The notes: generated from the letters alone by a model not told the origin. A DNA stretch of 64,000 nt from RUG12783 sp946409545 (GCA_946409545.1 CAMJWT010000001.1:1-64000); one strand, 5' to 3'; positions 25,039 through 34,412 are shown, numbered from the stretch's first letter. Program-made: numbers and translations.

Positions 25039-25608
25039 TTACCATCCCCATCTTTCTACAGTAAAGTTAATATTATAATTTCTACCTATTATTTCTGTAT
25101 CTTTTTCACTTGGATATAATAAATCCATTGTAAGACCAACAATTGCACTTCCTCTATCTAAAACAATACCATAAAGAGGGTTATAATTGTTAAATCTATA
25201 ATTATCAATTCGAATTATACTTCCACATGGAATTGATTTATCAGCTGCTAATATTCTTATTTTTCCATATTGTTTATCATAAAAATAAATATTGCCATTT
25301 CGAACATCTTGATTAGGTGAACATCCAACACGACCACCACAGCCTTCACAGTCTGGTCCATAGCCAGTTAATGTTCCTTTAAATTCAATCATTCCTTTAG
25401 GCCCATTAAGCCTTATTTCATTCGTACTAAACACTTTTTTTATTCTTTCAACTTTTTGAACAATCTGTGATGACTGAACAGATTTAACTCCGTTCGTATT
25501 GGTAGTTGATATTGAATATGATTTATTTCCACTAAAAATAATGAATACTAGAAGACTTAAATATACTATTCCCAGGAAATAGTGTTTTACTCTTCTTTTC
25601 ACTCCCAT
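25039..25608 (-). CDS. 3D-domain protein (YabE/Rpf-like C-terminal domain)
   Basis: A 189-residue exported protein with a start at ATG 25608 (MGVKRRVKHYFLG, AGGTGATACT upstream). An N-terminal helix (about 9-28) is a signal or anchor. A spacer is followed by a 3D domain (about 80-189): GTLTGYGPDCEGCGGRVG, RILAADKSIPCGSIIRID and LYGIVLDRGSAIVGLTMDLLY, which contain the three conserved aspartates of the double-psi barrel of MltA-type lytic transglycosylases. The extra cysteines in CEGC are notable. In B. subtilis yabE follows tatD (yabD), and the same order (metG, tatD, 3D) is kept here, without the G5 or DUF348 domains of YabE. Confidence 0.85.
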   Translation of the reverse strand: MGVKRRVKHYFLGIVYLSLLVFIIFSGNKSYSISTTNTNGVKSVQSSQIVQKVERIKKVFSTNEIRLNGPKGMIEFKGTLTGYGPDCEGCGGRVGCSPNQDVRNGNIYFYDKQYGKIRILAADKSIPCGSIIRIDNYRFNNYNPLYGIVLDRGSAIVGLTMDLLYPSEKDTEIIGRNYNINFTVERWGW

Positions 25609-25693
25609 AGTATCACCTACTATCCTATCAAAACTATAACATTTTTTATATTTCAAGTCAATTTTATCAAGAAAAATCGAGGTTTAGGCATGT

Positions 25694-25718
25694 AAAAAAG
25701 AGTATAGAAATACTCTTT
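25694..25718 (-). terminator. intrinsic terminator of tatD
   Basis: The stem agagtat/atactct (25699-25716) is followed by TTTTTTAC on the minus strand. Confidence 0.85.
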
Positions 25719-26487
25719 ATTTTACATTATAAATTTTTAATGTATTATCAAAAGTCTTTTCTGTAACTTCTGATAGTGGAACATTAAGAAGTTTAGCTAG
25801 AAATTGTGCAACAATTTTAACATTCTTAGGCGCATTAGGACGACCTCTATATGGTTCTGGAGAAAGATATGGACTATCTGTCTCTAAAACAATATTATCA
25901 AGGGTGATCTCTTCAAAAATATCTTTTAATTTACTATTTTTGAAAGTAATAACTCCACCAATACCTAGATAAAAACCTAATTTAACAAATTCTCTTGCCA
26001 TTTCTAAACTACCACTAAAACAGTGAATAACACCGCGATTCTTATGTTTAGCTAAGATATCATAAATATCTTGAATAGAATCTCTTGAATGAATTACGAC
26101 TGGTAAATCATATTTTTCAGCAAGTTTTAATTGTTTTTCAAATAATTCAATTTGTTTATCACGATTATCATCATTATGATAATAATCAAGCCCGATTTCA
26201 CCTACACCAATAATTTTTTTATTAGTTTTAATAACCGTTTCTAAATCTTCTAAATCTTTATCTGTTACTACATCAGCTTCATCAGGATGAAAGCCAGCTG
26301 TCATAAAAATTTCATCATAACGATAAATAATTTCTAATCCATCACGAATACTTTTTTTATCACAACCTGAGATAATCATTCTTTTAACATTGTTGTTATC
26401 AGCTTCCATAATTATTGTATCAACGTCATTTGTTAAATCCATATGACAATGGGTATCAATCAAACATTTATCTCTCATTTTTATCAA
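25717..26487 (-). CDS. tatD: TatD family metal-dependent hydrolase/DNase
   Basis: A TIM-barrel metallohydrolase of the TatD DNase family. Metal ligands are visible: DTHCHMDLT at the N-terminus, GVGEIGLDYY (Glu and Asp), PVVIHSRD, GVIHCFSGS and the catalytic LETDSPYL. The 256-residue frame may start at the third codon upstream of MRDKCLIDTHCH. Its start lies inside the end of metG (20-nt overlap), so it is coupled to it; metG-tatD is the B. subtilis metS-yabD pair. Confidence 0.94.
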   Translation of the reverse strand: MIKMRDKCLIDTHCHMDLTNDVDTIIMEADNNNVKRMIISGCDKKSIRDGLEIIYRYDEIFMTAGFHPDEADVVTDKDLEDLETVIKTNKKIIGVGEIGLDYYHNDDNRDKQIELFEKQLKLAEKYDLPVVIHSRDSIQDIYDILAKHKNRGVIHCFSGSLEMAREFVKLGFYLGIGGVITFKNSKLKDIFEEITLDNIVLETDSPYLSPEPYRGRPNAPKNVKIVAQFLAKLLNVPLSEVTEKTFDNTLKIYNVK

Positions 26488-27988
26488 TCCTCATAAATAG
26501 TGGACTTGGAGTACCTAATTGATATTCATTACTAGAAACATATTCTTCACTATGATTATCGATATTTAATTGACTAAATATTTTATCGCTAGTTTCTGGT
26601 AAGAATGGACTAAGTATTTCCGCACCTACTCTTATTCCTTCTAATAAATTATATATTACTGTTTCTAATCGATCCTTTTTATCTTCTTCTTTAGCTAAAA
26701 CCCATGGAGTTGTTTCATCAATATACTTATTACATCTTCTAAATAAATCAAAGATAGCATCTAAAGCATCTATTAAATGAATAGAATCTATATTCTTTTT
26801 AACCTTTTCAGGTACAGATGCCATAACACTTTTTAAATCATCATCAAAGTCACCAGTAATATTCTTATTAGTAACTTTGCCATCAAAATACTTATTTCCC
26901 ATTGAAATAGTTCTATTTACTAAATTACCTAAGACATTAGCAAGATCACTATTAATTCTTTCAATTAGTAAGTCTTCTGTATAATTACCATCTTGAGCAT
27001 AAGGTATTTCATGAAGACAATAATATCTTATAGCATCTGTTCCATATTTCTTACATAAATCATCGGCATAAGCAATATTACCTACACTCTTACTCATTTT
27101 ATCATTAGAGAATAATAGCCATGGATGACCAAAAATTTGTTTTGGTAATTCTAATCCTAAAGCCATTAAGATAATTGGCCAATAAATAGCATGGAATCTA
27201 AAAATATCCTTACCAATTAACTGTAAGTCAGCTGGCCAATACTTCTTAAATTCTTCACTACTACCATCAACATCATAACCTAAGAATGTAATATAGTTAA
27301 TTAAAGCATCAACCCAAACATAAATTACATGTTTTTTATCAAAAGGAACTTGAACTCCCCATGTAAATGTACTTCTTGATACACATAAATCTTGTAATCC
27401 TGGTTTAATAAAATTATTTATTAACTCATTCTTACGTGATTCAGGTACTAAAAATTCAGGATGACTATTAATATATTCTACTAATCGATCTTCATAATTA
27501 GTTAGTTTTAAGAAATAAGCTTCTTCACTTGCTTTTTCTACAGGACGTCCACAATCAGGACATTTACCATCTACTAATTGAGATTCAGTATAAAATGATT
27601 CACAAGGGGTACAATACCATCCCTCATAAACACTTTTATAAATATCTCCTTGTTCATGTAATTTATTAAAGATATTTTCTACTCTTTTACAATGATCAGG
27701 ATCTGTAGTACGAACTAACTTAGAATAACTAATATTTAGTAAGTCTAACATCTCTTTAAAATTAACCGCAATTTCATCTACATATTCTTGTGGTGAAATA
27801 CCTGCTTCCTTAGCTTTTGTTTCAATTTTTAAACCATGTTCATCAAGTCCTACTTGAAAATAAACATCATCACCATGTTTTCTATGGTATCTCGCTATGG
27901 CATCTGCTAATACATCTTCATATACATTACCAATATGACTTTTACCACTAGCATATGGAATAGCTGTTGTTATCATAAATTTACTCAT
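26468..27988 (-). CDS. metG: methionyl-tRNA synthetase
   Basis: Charges tRNA-Met. I start it at ATG 27988 (MSKFMITTAIPYASGKSHIGN), with AAAGGAGG seven bases upstream. The class I signatures are SHIGN at 17-21 and KMSKSVGN near 300. A zinc knuckle is visible as CTPC...CPDC near 127-148. At 506 residues it lacks the C-terminal tRNA-binding EMAP-like domain of longer forms. It is preceded by a T-box leader whose specifier reads AUG, so expression should respond to uncharged tRNA-Met. tatD is the next gene of the operon. Confidence 0.96.
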   Translation of the reverse strand: MSKFMITTAIPYASGKSHIGNVYEDVLADAIARYHRKHGDDVYFQVGLDEHGLKIETKAKEAGISPQEYVDEIAVNFKEMLDLLNISYSKLVRTTDPDHCKRVENIFNKLHEQGDIYKSVYEGWYCTPCESFYTESQLVDGKCPDCGRPVEKASEEAYFLKLTNYEDRLVEYINSHPEFLVPESRKNELINNFIKPGLQDLCVSRSTFTWGVQVPFDKKHVIYVWVDALINYITFLGYDVDGSSEEFKKYWPADLQLIGKDIFRFHAIYWPIILMALGLELPKQIFGHPWLLFSNDKMSKSVGNIAYADDLCKKYGTDAIRYYCLHEIPYAQDGNYTEDLLIERINSDLANVLGNLVNRTISMGNKYFDGKVTNKNITGDFDDDLKSVMASVPEKVKKNIDSIHLIDALDAIFDLFRRCNKYIDETTPWVLAKEEDKKDRLETVIYNLLEGIRVGAEILSPFLPETSDKIFSQLNIDNHSEEYVSSNEYQLGTPSPLFMRIDKNER

Positions 27989-28033
27989 AATATTACCTCC
28001 TTTTAACAATCATTTTTATCATATTTAAAATAT

Positions 28034-28099
28034 TTAATTACACATCCGGGTTTTATTCCATGTTGTTAATAAATATTTATTATATAAAAACACTTTCAT
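28034..28099 (-). CDS. possible 21-codon leader ORF between the T-box and metG
   Basis: ATG 28099 with GGTGATAAT directly upstream (the same SD form as rpiB, prfA and fba) opens a 21-codon frame, MKVFLYNKYLLTTWNKTRMCN, ending TAA at 28034. It contains a tryptophan and two methionines (including the start) and ends 46 nt before the metG ATG. It may be translated only after T-box antitermination. It may also be chance; there is no other evidence. Confidence 0.3.
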   Translation of the reverse strand: MKVFLYNKYLLTTWNKTRMCN

Positions 28100-28111
28100 A
28101 TTATCACCACC

Positions 28112-28313
28112 AAAATAAAAACACGATAAATTCCTAAGGACGAAATATACCGTGTTACCACCTTAATTCATAGAAAACTATGCACTCAAACTTTAACGTA
28201 GCGACCCGGTTTATCTCCAAAACCATACTTCGATATATTCAATTATCTTCTTACACCAAACAAAGATTCTCTATAAATCTTATATACCTACTCATTTCTT
28301 CATTGATAAATAT
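28112..28313 (-). promoter_or_regulatory. T-box leader (Met specifier) of metG
   Basis: On the minus strand the leader contains the AGAGA-type motif, GGTGTAAG, the specifier loop GAAGT-ATG-G (ATG at 28226-28224) followed by TTTTGGAG, the conserved T-box AAGGTGGTAACACGG (28164-28150), and a competing terminator stem made from ACACGG...CGTGT (28155-28121) with a T-rich tail. Uncharged tRNA-Met would stabilise the antiterminator and allow metG-tatD transcription. Confidence 0.93.
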
Positions 28314-28319
28314 GCAATG

Positions 28320-28348
28320 ATTATAACATCTAAAATATTAAAATACAA
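28320..28348 (-). promoter_or_regulatory. promoter of the metG T-box transcript
   Basis: TTGTAT (28343-28348), 17 bp, TATAAT (28320-28325) on the minus strand, just past the stop codon of the upstream hypothetical gene. Confidence 0.8.
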
Positions 28349-28351
28349 GTA

Positions 28352-28948
28352 TTATCTAGTAATGGCAGCTGTTTTTTCATTCATGTGATCTAAGTGATTA
28401 TTATTTTCTTGATAATTATTAATTAATATAAGATTTATATTACCAATACTTGATTTAAGTTTCTCCATAAAACGATTATATATAATCTCTTTAATTAGTT
28501 TTTCTAATCTCTCTTTAGAGAAATCATCAAAGCCAATAGAAACATCATTTATTAAACTATCAGCTTCTTTTAAATATAATTCTTGAATATTTGTAATTAA
28601 AGAACTTGAAAGCATTTCTAATTGATTAACATATTGCATAAAATCATTGTTAACAACAACCCCTTCTAATGTTGTTTTATTTGTATCTATATCTTCAAAA
28701 AGAGCGTCTTTTAACATGATAAAAAACTTTCTTATTCTATTACTAATTTCGTCACGAGATAAAGTATTATCACATTCAATAGATATCTCATAGGTACGAT
28801 TATCTAATTCTTTTAAAAATAAAATTATTAAATTTTCAATAACAATTTTTAAGTTTTCATAGTTCTGATCTAAATCTTTGAGAAGTTTGTTGATGTATAT
28901 TTCTTGATTCTTTTTGGCAAGTTCTTTACTTACTTCTTCTTCACTCAT
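28352..28948 (-). CDS. hypothetical helical protein
   Basis: I do not recognise this 198-residue protein. It is predicted almost all-helical, with coiled-coil-like heptads (about 1-50 and 105-165), is acidic, and has no signal peptide, membrane helix or enzyme motif. It ends ENNNHLDHMNEKTAAITR. ATG 28948 has GGAGG-type SD (AGGGAGGATATG). It lies between mfd and the metG T-box. Its codon use looks like its neighbours, so it is probably native and not acquired. Confidence 0.8.
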   Translation of the reverse strand: MSEEEVSKELAKKNQEIYINKLLKDLDQNYENLKIVIENLIILFLKELDNRTYEISIECDNTLSRDEISNRIRKFFIMLKDALFEDIDTNKTTLEGVVVNNDFMQYVNQLEMLSSSLITNIQELYLKEADSLINDVSIGFDDFSKERLEKLIKEIIYNRFMEKLKSSIGNINLILINNYQENNNHLDHMNEKTAAITR

Positions 28949-29025
28949 TCATATCCTCCCTACTATAATTAGAATAACAAATTAGAGAGCTTTTTGTCAA
29001 TTTTTACAAATTCATTTTATATCAT

Positions 29026-29055
29026 AAAAAAAAGTGTAGCTTCTACACTTTTTAT
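29026..29055 (-). terminator. intrinsic terminator of mfd
   Basis: The stem aagtgtag/ctacactt (29033-29051) is followed by at least seven T on the minus strand. Confidence 0.88.
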
Positions 29056-29058
29056 TAA

Positions 29059-32000
29059 TTAAAGCATGGTTTTAAGTAAATCTATTAAGTAATAAATGTA
29101 ATGTTTCTCTAATCTTACGACCTCTAGTGTTATACTTAAACATCTATTTTTGTAACTAAACTTAAAGTACTTTGAAATATCATAAGCATTCATAAATAGC
29201 TTTTCGCCATCGATTTCATTTGATTTATTAGCACTAAAGATGATTTCAACAGTAGTCTTTGTTTGATTTACTTTTATTATATCCAAATCTTTTGCAATCT
29301 TTTCAAACCATTCTTCATACATGTATATTTCAATATCTTTATTGATTTTACCAAAACGATCTTCAAGTTCTTTTCTTACTTCCATTAATTTATCATAAGA
29401 ATCAATAGTATTAATTAAACGATGAATTTCAATCTTAATTTCGTTTTCATAAACATAATTATCATCAATATGGGTTGTAACATTAATAAGAGCTTTATTA
29501 GAATCAGCTTCTTCTTTCTCTTCTTTGTATGTTCCTTTAAGTTTTTCTACTTCTTCATTTAATATTTTTAAGTACAAGTCAACACCAATAGAATCAATAA
29601 ATCCTGCTTGTTCACTACCTAGAATATCTCCAGCTCCTCTAATTGATAAATCACGGTTTGCTATTTTAAAGCCACTTCCTAAAGAAGTAAACTCTTCAAT
29701 TGCTTTTAATCTCTTAACAGCATTTTCTCCTAAGACTTTACCACTCTTATACATCATATAAGCATATGCAATCTTATCACTTCTTCCAACTCGTCCTCTA
29801 ATTTGATAAAGTTGAGATAAACCAAAGTGATCAGCTTCAAGAATGATTAAAGTATTAACATTTGGAATATCAATACCTGTTTCAATAATTGTTGTACATA
29901 ATAAGATATCAGCTTCATGATTAATAAATTTAAACATGCAATCTTCTATTTGATTTTTATCCATTTGACCATGAGTAACAATTATTCTTGCTTCTGGTAC
30001 TAAACTTTGAATTTCATAAGCTTTATGCTCTATTAAATCAACATGATTATAAAGAATAAAGATTTGTCCATTTCTTGCTAATTCTTTATAGATAGCATCT
30101 CTAATCAACATTTTATCTTCTTCAACAACATATGTTTGAATAGGATAACGATTTATTGGTGGTGTCAAGATAAGAGATAAACTACGAATACCAACTAAAG
30201 ACATTTGTAAGGTTCTTGGAATTGGGGTTGCAGTAAGAGTTAAAACATCAATATTAGCTTTGTATTTTTTTATCTTTTCTTTATGAGCAACACCAAATCT
30301 TTGTTCTTCATCAATTACAAGTAGGCCTAAATCTTTAGGTTTAATCTGATCATTAAGAATTTTATGAGTACCAATTAAGAAATCAACAGTACCTTTATTA
30401 AAATTTTCAATAATACTATTTGCTTTCTTAGTTGTTACGAATCTATTTAATAAACCAATTGTTATTGGAAAATCTTTAAAACGATCAACAGCATTATTAT
30501 ATTGTTGCATAGCAAGAATCGTTGTTGGACATAAATACATTACTTGTTTTCCATTCATTATAGCTTTAAAGATAGCTCTAAAAGCAACTTCTGTTTTTCC
30601 AAATCCAACATCACCACATAATAGTCGATCCATTGGTTTAGATGTTTCCATTTCATCTTTAATTTGCTTAATTGCAAGTATTTGGTCTTCGGTAGGTTGG
30701 TAAACAAATTCATTCTCAAACAATTCTTGTAATTCATCATCTGGCTTATATTTGAAACCAATAGATGCTTCACGTTTTGCATATATTTCAAGTAATTCTT
30801 TAGCTATATTATGAACTTTACTTGCAACACGCATTTTCGTCTTTTGCCATTCTGTACCAGATAAAGAATTAACTTTAGGAAGAACACCTTCCTTACCAGA
30901 GAATTTACTTATTAAATCAATTTTTTCAACAGGAATATATAATTTATCATTTCCTTTATATAAAACCTCTAAATAGTCTTTTTTAATATCATTCATTGAT
31001 AACGTTTTAACCCCATTATATATACCAATACCATGAGTATCATGAACAACAAAGTCACCAATTTCTAGTTTATTTAAATCTTTTATTTTTGATGAATATT
31101 TAAATTTGGTTTTATATTTCTTTTTAGTAACACTAATATTAAATAATTCTTTATCTGTAATAATAATCGTATCATTATAGATAAAACCACCATTCATATC
31201 AAAGTCAACAATATTTATTTTACCTTCAATGATATTATCAAAACTTGTTAAAATATACGGAATATCAATATTTCTTAAAAAACTTTTTATTTGAATCTTC
31301 TTTAAACACAAGATAATTGTTTTATTACTATTATCTCTTAAATAGCCTTCTATCGCTTCAATGTTTTCACGAAAATATGGAACTTCTTTAATCTTATAAT
31401 TAACATAATCAAGATCAAAACCTGATAACAAACTATCTTTAGTTAGATAATGAATCATCGGATAATCAAACATATCAAGATTATGCATATAATTACCTTT
31501 ATAATCAGTATCTTTATTCTCTTTATATTCTTTTATTTGATCTTTAGTCTCTTTATATAAACTTCTTATTGTGGAATAATCTTTAACAAAGATGGTGAAA
31601 TCATCTAAATAATCATTAATATTCACAACTTTTGTGGATAAAGTTGGTAAATACTTTTGATTGTCATAATTATTTTCATTATCTTTATCATAAATAAATT
31701 CCGTTATTGGATATATTCTTACTTCATTTACTTTCTTAATTGATGTTTGACTATCAACATCAAAGTATCTAATAGAATCGATTTCATCGCCAAAAAACTC
31801 AAATCTAATTGGATTATCTTCTCCAACAGGGAAAATATCAAGAATATAACCACGTAATGCAAAATCACCAGTTTTAGATACAAGAGTTTCTCTAGCATAA
31901 CCAATATCAACGAGTTTACTAGCTAAATCTTTTATTTCATAACTATCACCAATTTTAATATCTAAAATATTTTTCTTAAATAGTTCTTTGGTAGGTAGAT

Positions 32001-32340
32001 AGCGCAAATATCCCATTAAATGAGTTACAATAATTTTTTTATCATCATTAATTAAACTTATTAATGTTTCTATTCTTGTTACTTTAAGATCTGGTGACAT
32101 TGCAATAGCCATACTTGTTAAAAAATCATCCATCGGAAAGAAAAGAACATCTTTTGTATATGTTTCTAAACTATTTAAAAGTTTATTAGCTTCAAATAAA
32201 GTTGGCGTAACAACAATGATACTTTTATTATTTTTACAAAAATAATCATAAACATAAACGCAAAAAGACTCATCGGTTAATCCCTTTAAGCCTATATTTT
32301 TTTTATTATCAATTTTAAATAGATTAGTTAGATAATCCAT
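29059..32340 (-). CDS. mfd: transcription-repair coupling factor
   Basis: Mfd removes RNA polymerase stalled at DNA lesions and recruits UvrA. About 1093 residues. The UvrB-like N-terminal domains are followed by the polymerase-interaction domain (DLNKLEIGDFVVHDTHGIGIY), then a RecG-like helicase with Walker A LLCGDVGFGKTEVA, DEEQRFGVAHKE, LTATPIPRTL, TTIIETGIDIPN and QLYQIRGRVGRS, and a C-terminal TRCF domain. Several ATGs exist at the start (32352, 32343, 32340). I take 32340 because GGGG lies six bases before it. The start lies inside the end of pth, as in B. subtilis pth-fin-mfd without fin. Confidence 0.96.
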   Translation of the reverse strand: MDYLTNLFKIDNKKNIGLKGLTDESFCVYVYDYFCKNNKSIIVVTPTLFEANKLLNSLETYTKDVLFFPMDDFLTSMAIAMSPDLKVTRIETLISLINDDKKIIVTHLMGYLRYLPTKELFKKNILDIKIGDSYEIKDLASKLVDIGYARETLVSKTGDFALRGYILDIFPVGEDNPIRFEFFGDEIDSIRYFDVDSQTSIKKVNEVRIYPITEFIYDKDNENNYDNQKYLPTLSTKVVNINDYLDDFTIFVKDYSTIRSLYKETKDQIKEYKENKDTDYKGNYMHNLDMFDYPMIHYLTKDSLLSGFDLDYVNYKIKEVPYFRENIEAIEGYLRDNSNKTIILCLKKIQIKSFLRNIDIPYILTSFDNIIEGKINIVDFDMNGGFIYNDTIIITDKELFNISVTKKKYKTKFKYSSKIKDLNKLEIGDFVVHDTHGIGIYNGVKTLSMNDIKKDYLEVLYKGNDKLYIPVEKIDLISKFSGKEGVLPKVNSLSGTEWQKTKMRVASKVHNIAKELLEIYAKREASIGFKYKPDDELQELFENEFVYQPTEDQILAIKQIKDEMETSKPMDRLLCGDVGFGKTEVAFRAIFKAIMNGKQVMYLCPTTILAMQQYNNAVDRFKDFPITIGLLNRFVTTKKANSIIENFNKGTVDFLIGTHKILNDQIKPKDLGLLVIDEEQRFGVAHKEKIKKYKANIDVLTLTATPIPRTLQMSLVGIRSLSLILTPPINRYPIQTYVVEEDKMLIRDAIYKELARNGQIFILYNHVDLIEHKAYEIQSLVPEARIIVTHGQMDKNQIEDCMFKFINHEADILLCTTIIETGIDIPNVNTLIILEADHFGLSQLYQIRGRVGRSDKIAYAYMMYKSGKVLGENAVKRLKAIEEFTSLGSGFKIANRDLSIRGAGDILGSEQAGFIDSIGVDLYLKILNEEVEKLKGTYKEEKEEADSNKALINVTTHIDDNYVYENEIKIEIHRLINTIDSYDKLMEVRKELEDRFGKINKDIEIYMYEEWFEKIAKDLDIIKVNQTKTTVEIIFSANKSNEIDGEKLFMNAYDISKYFKFSYKNRCLSITLEVVRLEKHYIYYLIDLLKTML

Positions 32341-32902
32341 CATATACCCCATTATATCTACTCATTAAATCATTAAAATCATATTTAAAATAATCTTTTA
32401 AAATATCATTAGTATGATAGATAGCAAACATAATTTCTTTTAAATCATTATCTTTAAATTTACCTAAGACATAATCTTTGGTATCAATATTTTTATTATT
32501 CGCAATACCTATTTTTAAATGTTTATAGTTTTCATTACCAAGTTTGTTAGTAATGTCTTTAATTCCATTATGACCACCACTAGATCCACCAAGTTTTAAC
32601 TTAATCTTACCAACAGGCATATCTAAGTCATCATGGATAACAATGATATCACTAACATCAATTTTATAATAATCAACTACTTTACGAACAACATCACCAG
32701 ATAAATTCATATATGATAATGGTTTAACAATGATTAATTGTTCATTATTAAATGTTGTCTTCAATAATAAAGCGTTAAACTTTTCCGTAAACGTACCTAA
32801 AGCATTAGCTTTAACAAAATTATCAACAACCATATAACCAACGTTATGTCTAGTATCTTCATATTCACGTCCTGGATTACCTAAGCCCACGATTAATTTC
32901 AT
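32324..32902 (-). CDS. pth: peptidyl-tRNA hydrolase
   Basis: Releases tRNA from peptidyl-tRNA that has dropped off ribosomes. I start it at ATG 32902 (MKLIVGLGNPGREYEDTRHNVGY), with GGAG eight bases upstream. Conserved residues visible: N and H in GLGNPG and DTRHNVG (catalytic His), KPLSYMNLSG, VIHDDLDMPVGKIKLKLGGSSGGHNGIK. At 193 residues it is normal length. It overlaps mfd and lies directly after yabB. Confidence 0.96.
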   Translation of the reverse strand: MKLIVGLGNPGREYEDTRHNVGYMVVDNFVKANALGTFTEKFNALLLKTTFNNEQLIIVKPLSYMNLSGDVVRKVVDYYKIDVSDIIVIHDDLDMPVGKIKLKLGGSSGGHNGIKDITNKLGNENYKHLKIGIANNKNIDTKDYVLGKFKDNDLKEIMFAIYHTNDILKDYFKYDFNDLMSRYNGVYDGLSN

Positions 32903-32907
32903 AATCA

Positions 32908-33633
32908 TCACTCCATTTTAAATATTCTTTTTATTTCGTCTTTATATGATCCATCACTATTATGAACGTATAAAGGACTTTCAAACTTTAATCCATAAGA
33001 TCCATTCTTTGTTGCTTCAATCATAAATAGATTTGATTCTTCCCCTTCTTTTGGATAAATAAGTCTTATTCTTTTAGGCATAAGATTATTTTCCATTAAA
33101 AGATTAGTTATTTCAAAGAAACGCTCTGTTCTATGAACTAAATATAGTTTTCCACCATTCTTCAACAGTTTTTTTGATAATTTAATTATTTGTTCAATAT
33201 TAGTTTTAACTTCATGTCTTGCAATTATTTTATGAATATCTTCATTTTTCTTAGAATCATCAATATTCTTAAAATATGGCGGATTACATGTAATTATATC
33301 AAAATAATCACTTTCGTAAAAATTAAATATATTATTTAAATCATCGTTAATAATCTCAATTTGCTTTTCTAAATGATTTGCTTTTATCGATTTATTAGCT
33401 AAATCACATAAATCTTTTTGAATTTCCACACCTATTATCTTTTTATTAGTTTTCGTAGATAAAAGAATTGGTATAGGGGCATTTCCTGAACACAAATCTA
33501 AAATTTTATCCACATTTTTGTTAATAACTACAAAAGACGGCAAAAGGACCGATTCAAGAGAAAACTTAAACCAGTCATCATTTTGGTAAATAACTAAATT
33601 ATCATATCCAACAAGGGTATTAATACTTTCCAT
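32908..33633 (-). CDS. tRNA1(Val) A37 N6-methyltransferase-like protein (YabB/TrmN6)
   Basis: A Rossmann SAM-dependent methyltransferase of the YabB/TrmN6 family, 241 residues. SAM motif LDLCSGNAPIPILLS (about 45-60), acidic GVEIQKDL, and the N6-adenine methyltransferase motif NPPYFKN near 120. The E. coli homologue methylates A37 of tRNA1-Val; the target in Firmicutes is not certain. The gene overlaps the end of ricT by 14 nt and follows the B. subtilis yaaT-yabA-yabB order, with yabA missing. Confidence 0.88.
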   Translation of the reverse strand: MESINTLVGYDNLVIYQNDDWFKFSLESVLLPSFVVINKNVDKILDLCSGNAPIPILLSTKTNKKIIGVEIQKDLCDLANKSIKANHLEKQIEIINDDLNNIFNFYESDYFDIITCNPPYFKNIDDSKKNEDIHKIIARHEVKTNIEQIIKLSKKLLKNGGKLYLVHRTERFFEITNLLMENNLMPKRIRLIYPKEGEESNLFMIEATKNGSYGLKFESPLYVHNSDGSYKDEIKRIFKME

Positions 33634-34411
33634 TAGATAAATCTACCTCTACTGTATTATTACCATCATCAACATATATTTTTTGTTTTAAAACATTCAT
33701 ATCTACGACTTTACCAGATACAGCTTTACTTTTATAGTAATCACCGATATCAGGCATCTTTTCACGCAATTTAGTATAGACAATATCTTCATAATTCAAA
33801 CAACAAAGAAGTCTTCCGCAAACACCATTAATCTTTGTTGGATTAAGAGCTAATAATTGATTCTTAGCCATATTAATTGTTACACCAGATAAATCAGTTA
33901 AAAAACTATTACAGCAAAGAACTCTCCCACATGGCCCGATACCGCCTACTTCTTTAGCTTTATCACGAATACCAATTTGTCTTAATTCAATTCTTGTTTT
34001 ATATATTTGAGCAAGTCTTTTAGCAAGTTCACGGAAATCAACTCGTTCATCAGCTAAAAAATTAAATAATAATTGTTTACGATCAAAGGTATAACTTGCA
34101 TCAAGTAAATGCATATCAAGACCAAGTTCTTCAACTATTTCTCTACTTTTTTCAAGAGCTTTCTTAGCATCTTCAACATTAGATTTATATATTTTCTTAT
34201 CTTTTTGAGTAGATATTCTTATAACATCTTTCAAAGGAAGACTAAATTCATTATTATCAATTTCTTTTACTTCTGATGAAACAAATCCATATTGCATACC
34301 TTTTTCGGTTTCAACAATAACTTCATCATCGATTTCTAATTTATAATCTAAGGCATTGAAATTATATACTCTACCTTTTTTATTAAATGTGATTCCTACT
34401 ATTCTTGGCAA
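33620..34411 (-). CDS. ricT: PSP1-domain protein RicT/YaaT
   Basis: RicT is part of the RicAFT (YmcA-YlbF-YaaT) complex that helps RNase Y mature mRNAs in B. subtilis. I start it at TTG 34411 (then PRIVGITFNKKGRVYNF), because AGAGGTGAT lies six bases upstream and the frame begins right after the holB stop; an ATG eight codons earlier lacks an SD. The PSP1 domain spans roughly 1-225. The iron-sulphur-type cysteines are visible: GPCGRVLCCNSFL and GVCGRLLCCLNYE. It runs into yabB. Confidence 0.9.
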   Translation of the reverse strand: MPRIVGITFNKKGRVYNFNALDYKLEIDDEVIVETEKGMQYGFVSSEVKEIDNNEFSLPLKDVIRISTQKDKKIYKSNVEDAKKALEKSREIVEELGLDMHLLDASYTFDRKQLLFNFLADERVDFRELAKRLAQIYKTRIELRQIGIRDKAKEVGGIGPCGRVLCCNSFLTDLSGVTINMAKNQLLALNPTKINGVCGRLLCCLNYEDIVYTKLREKMPDIGDYYKSKAVSGKVVDMNVLKQKIYVDDGNNTVEVDLSNGKY

Positions 34412-34412
34412 G

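Noticed and set aside
25570..25587. TATTCCCAGGAAATAG as a Noc site
   Set aside because: Several mismatches to the NBS, including its first bases, and it lies alone in a coding region.
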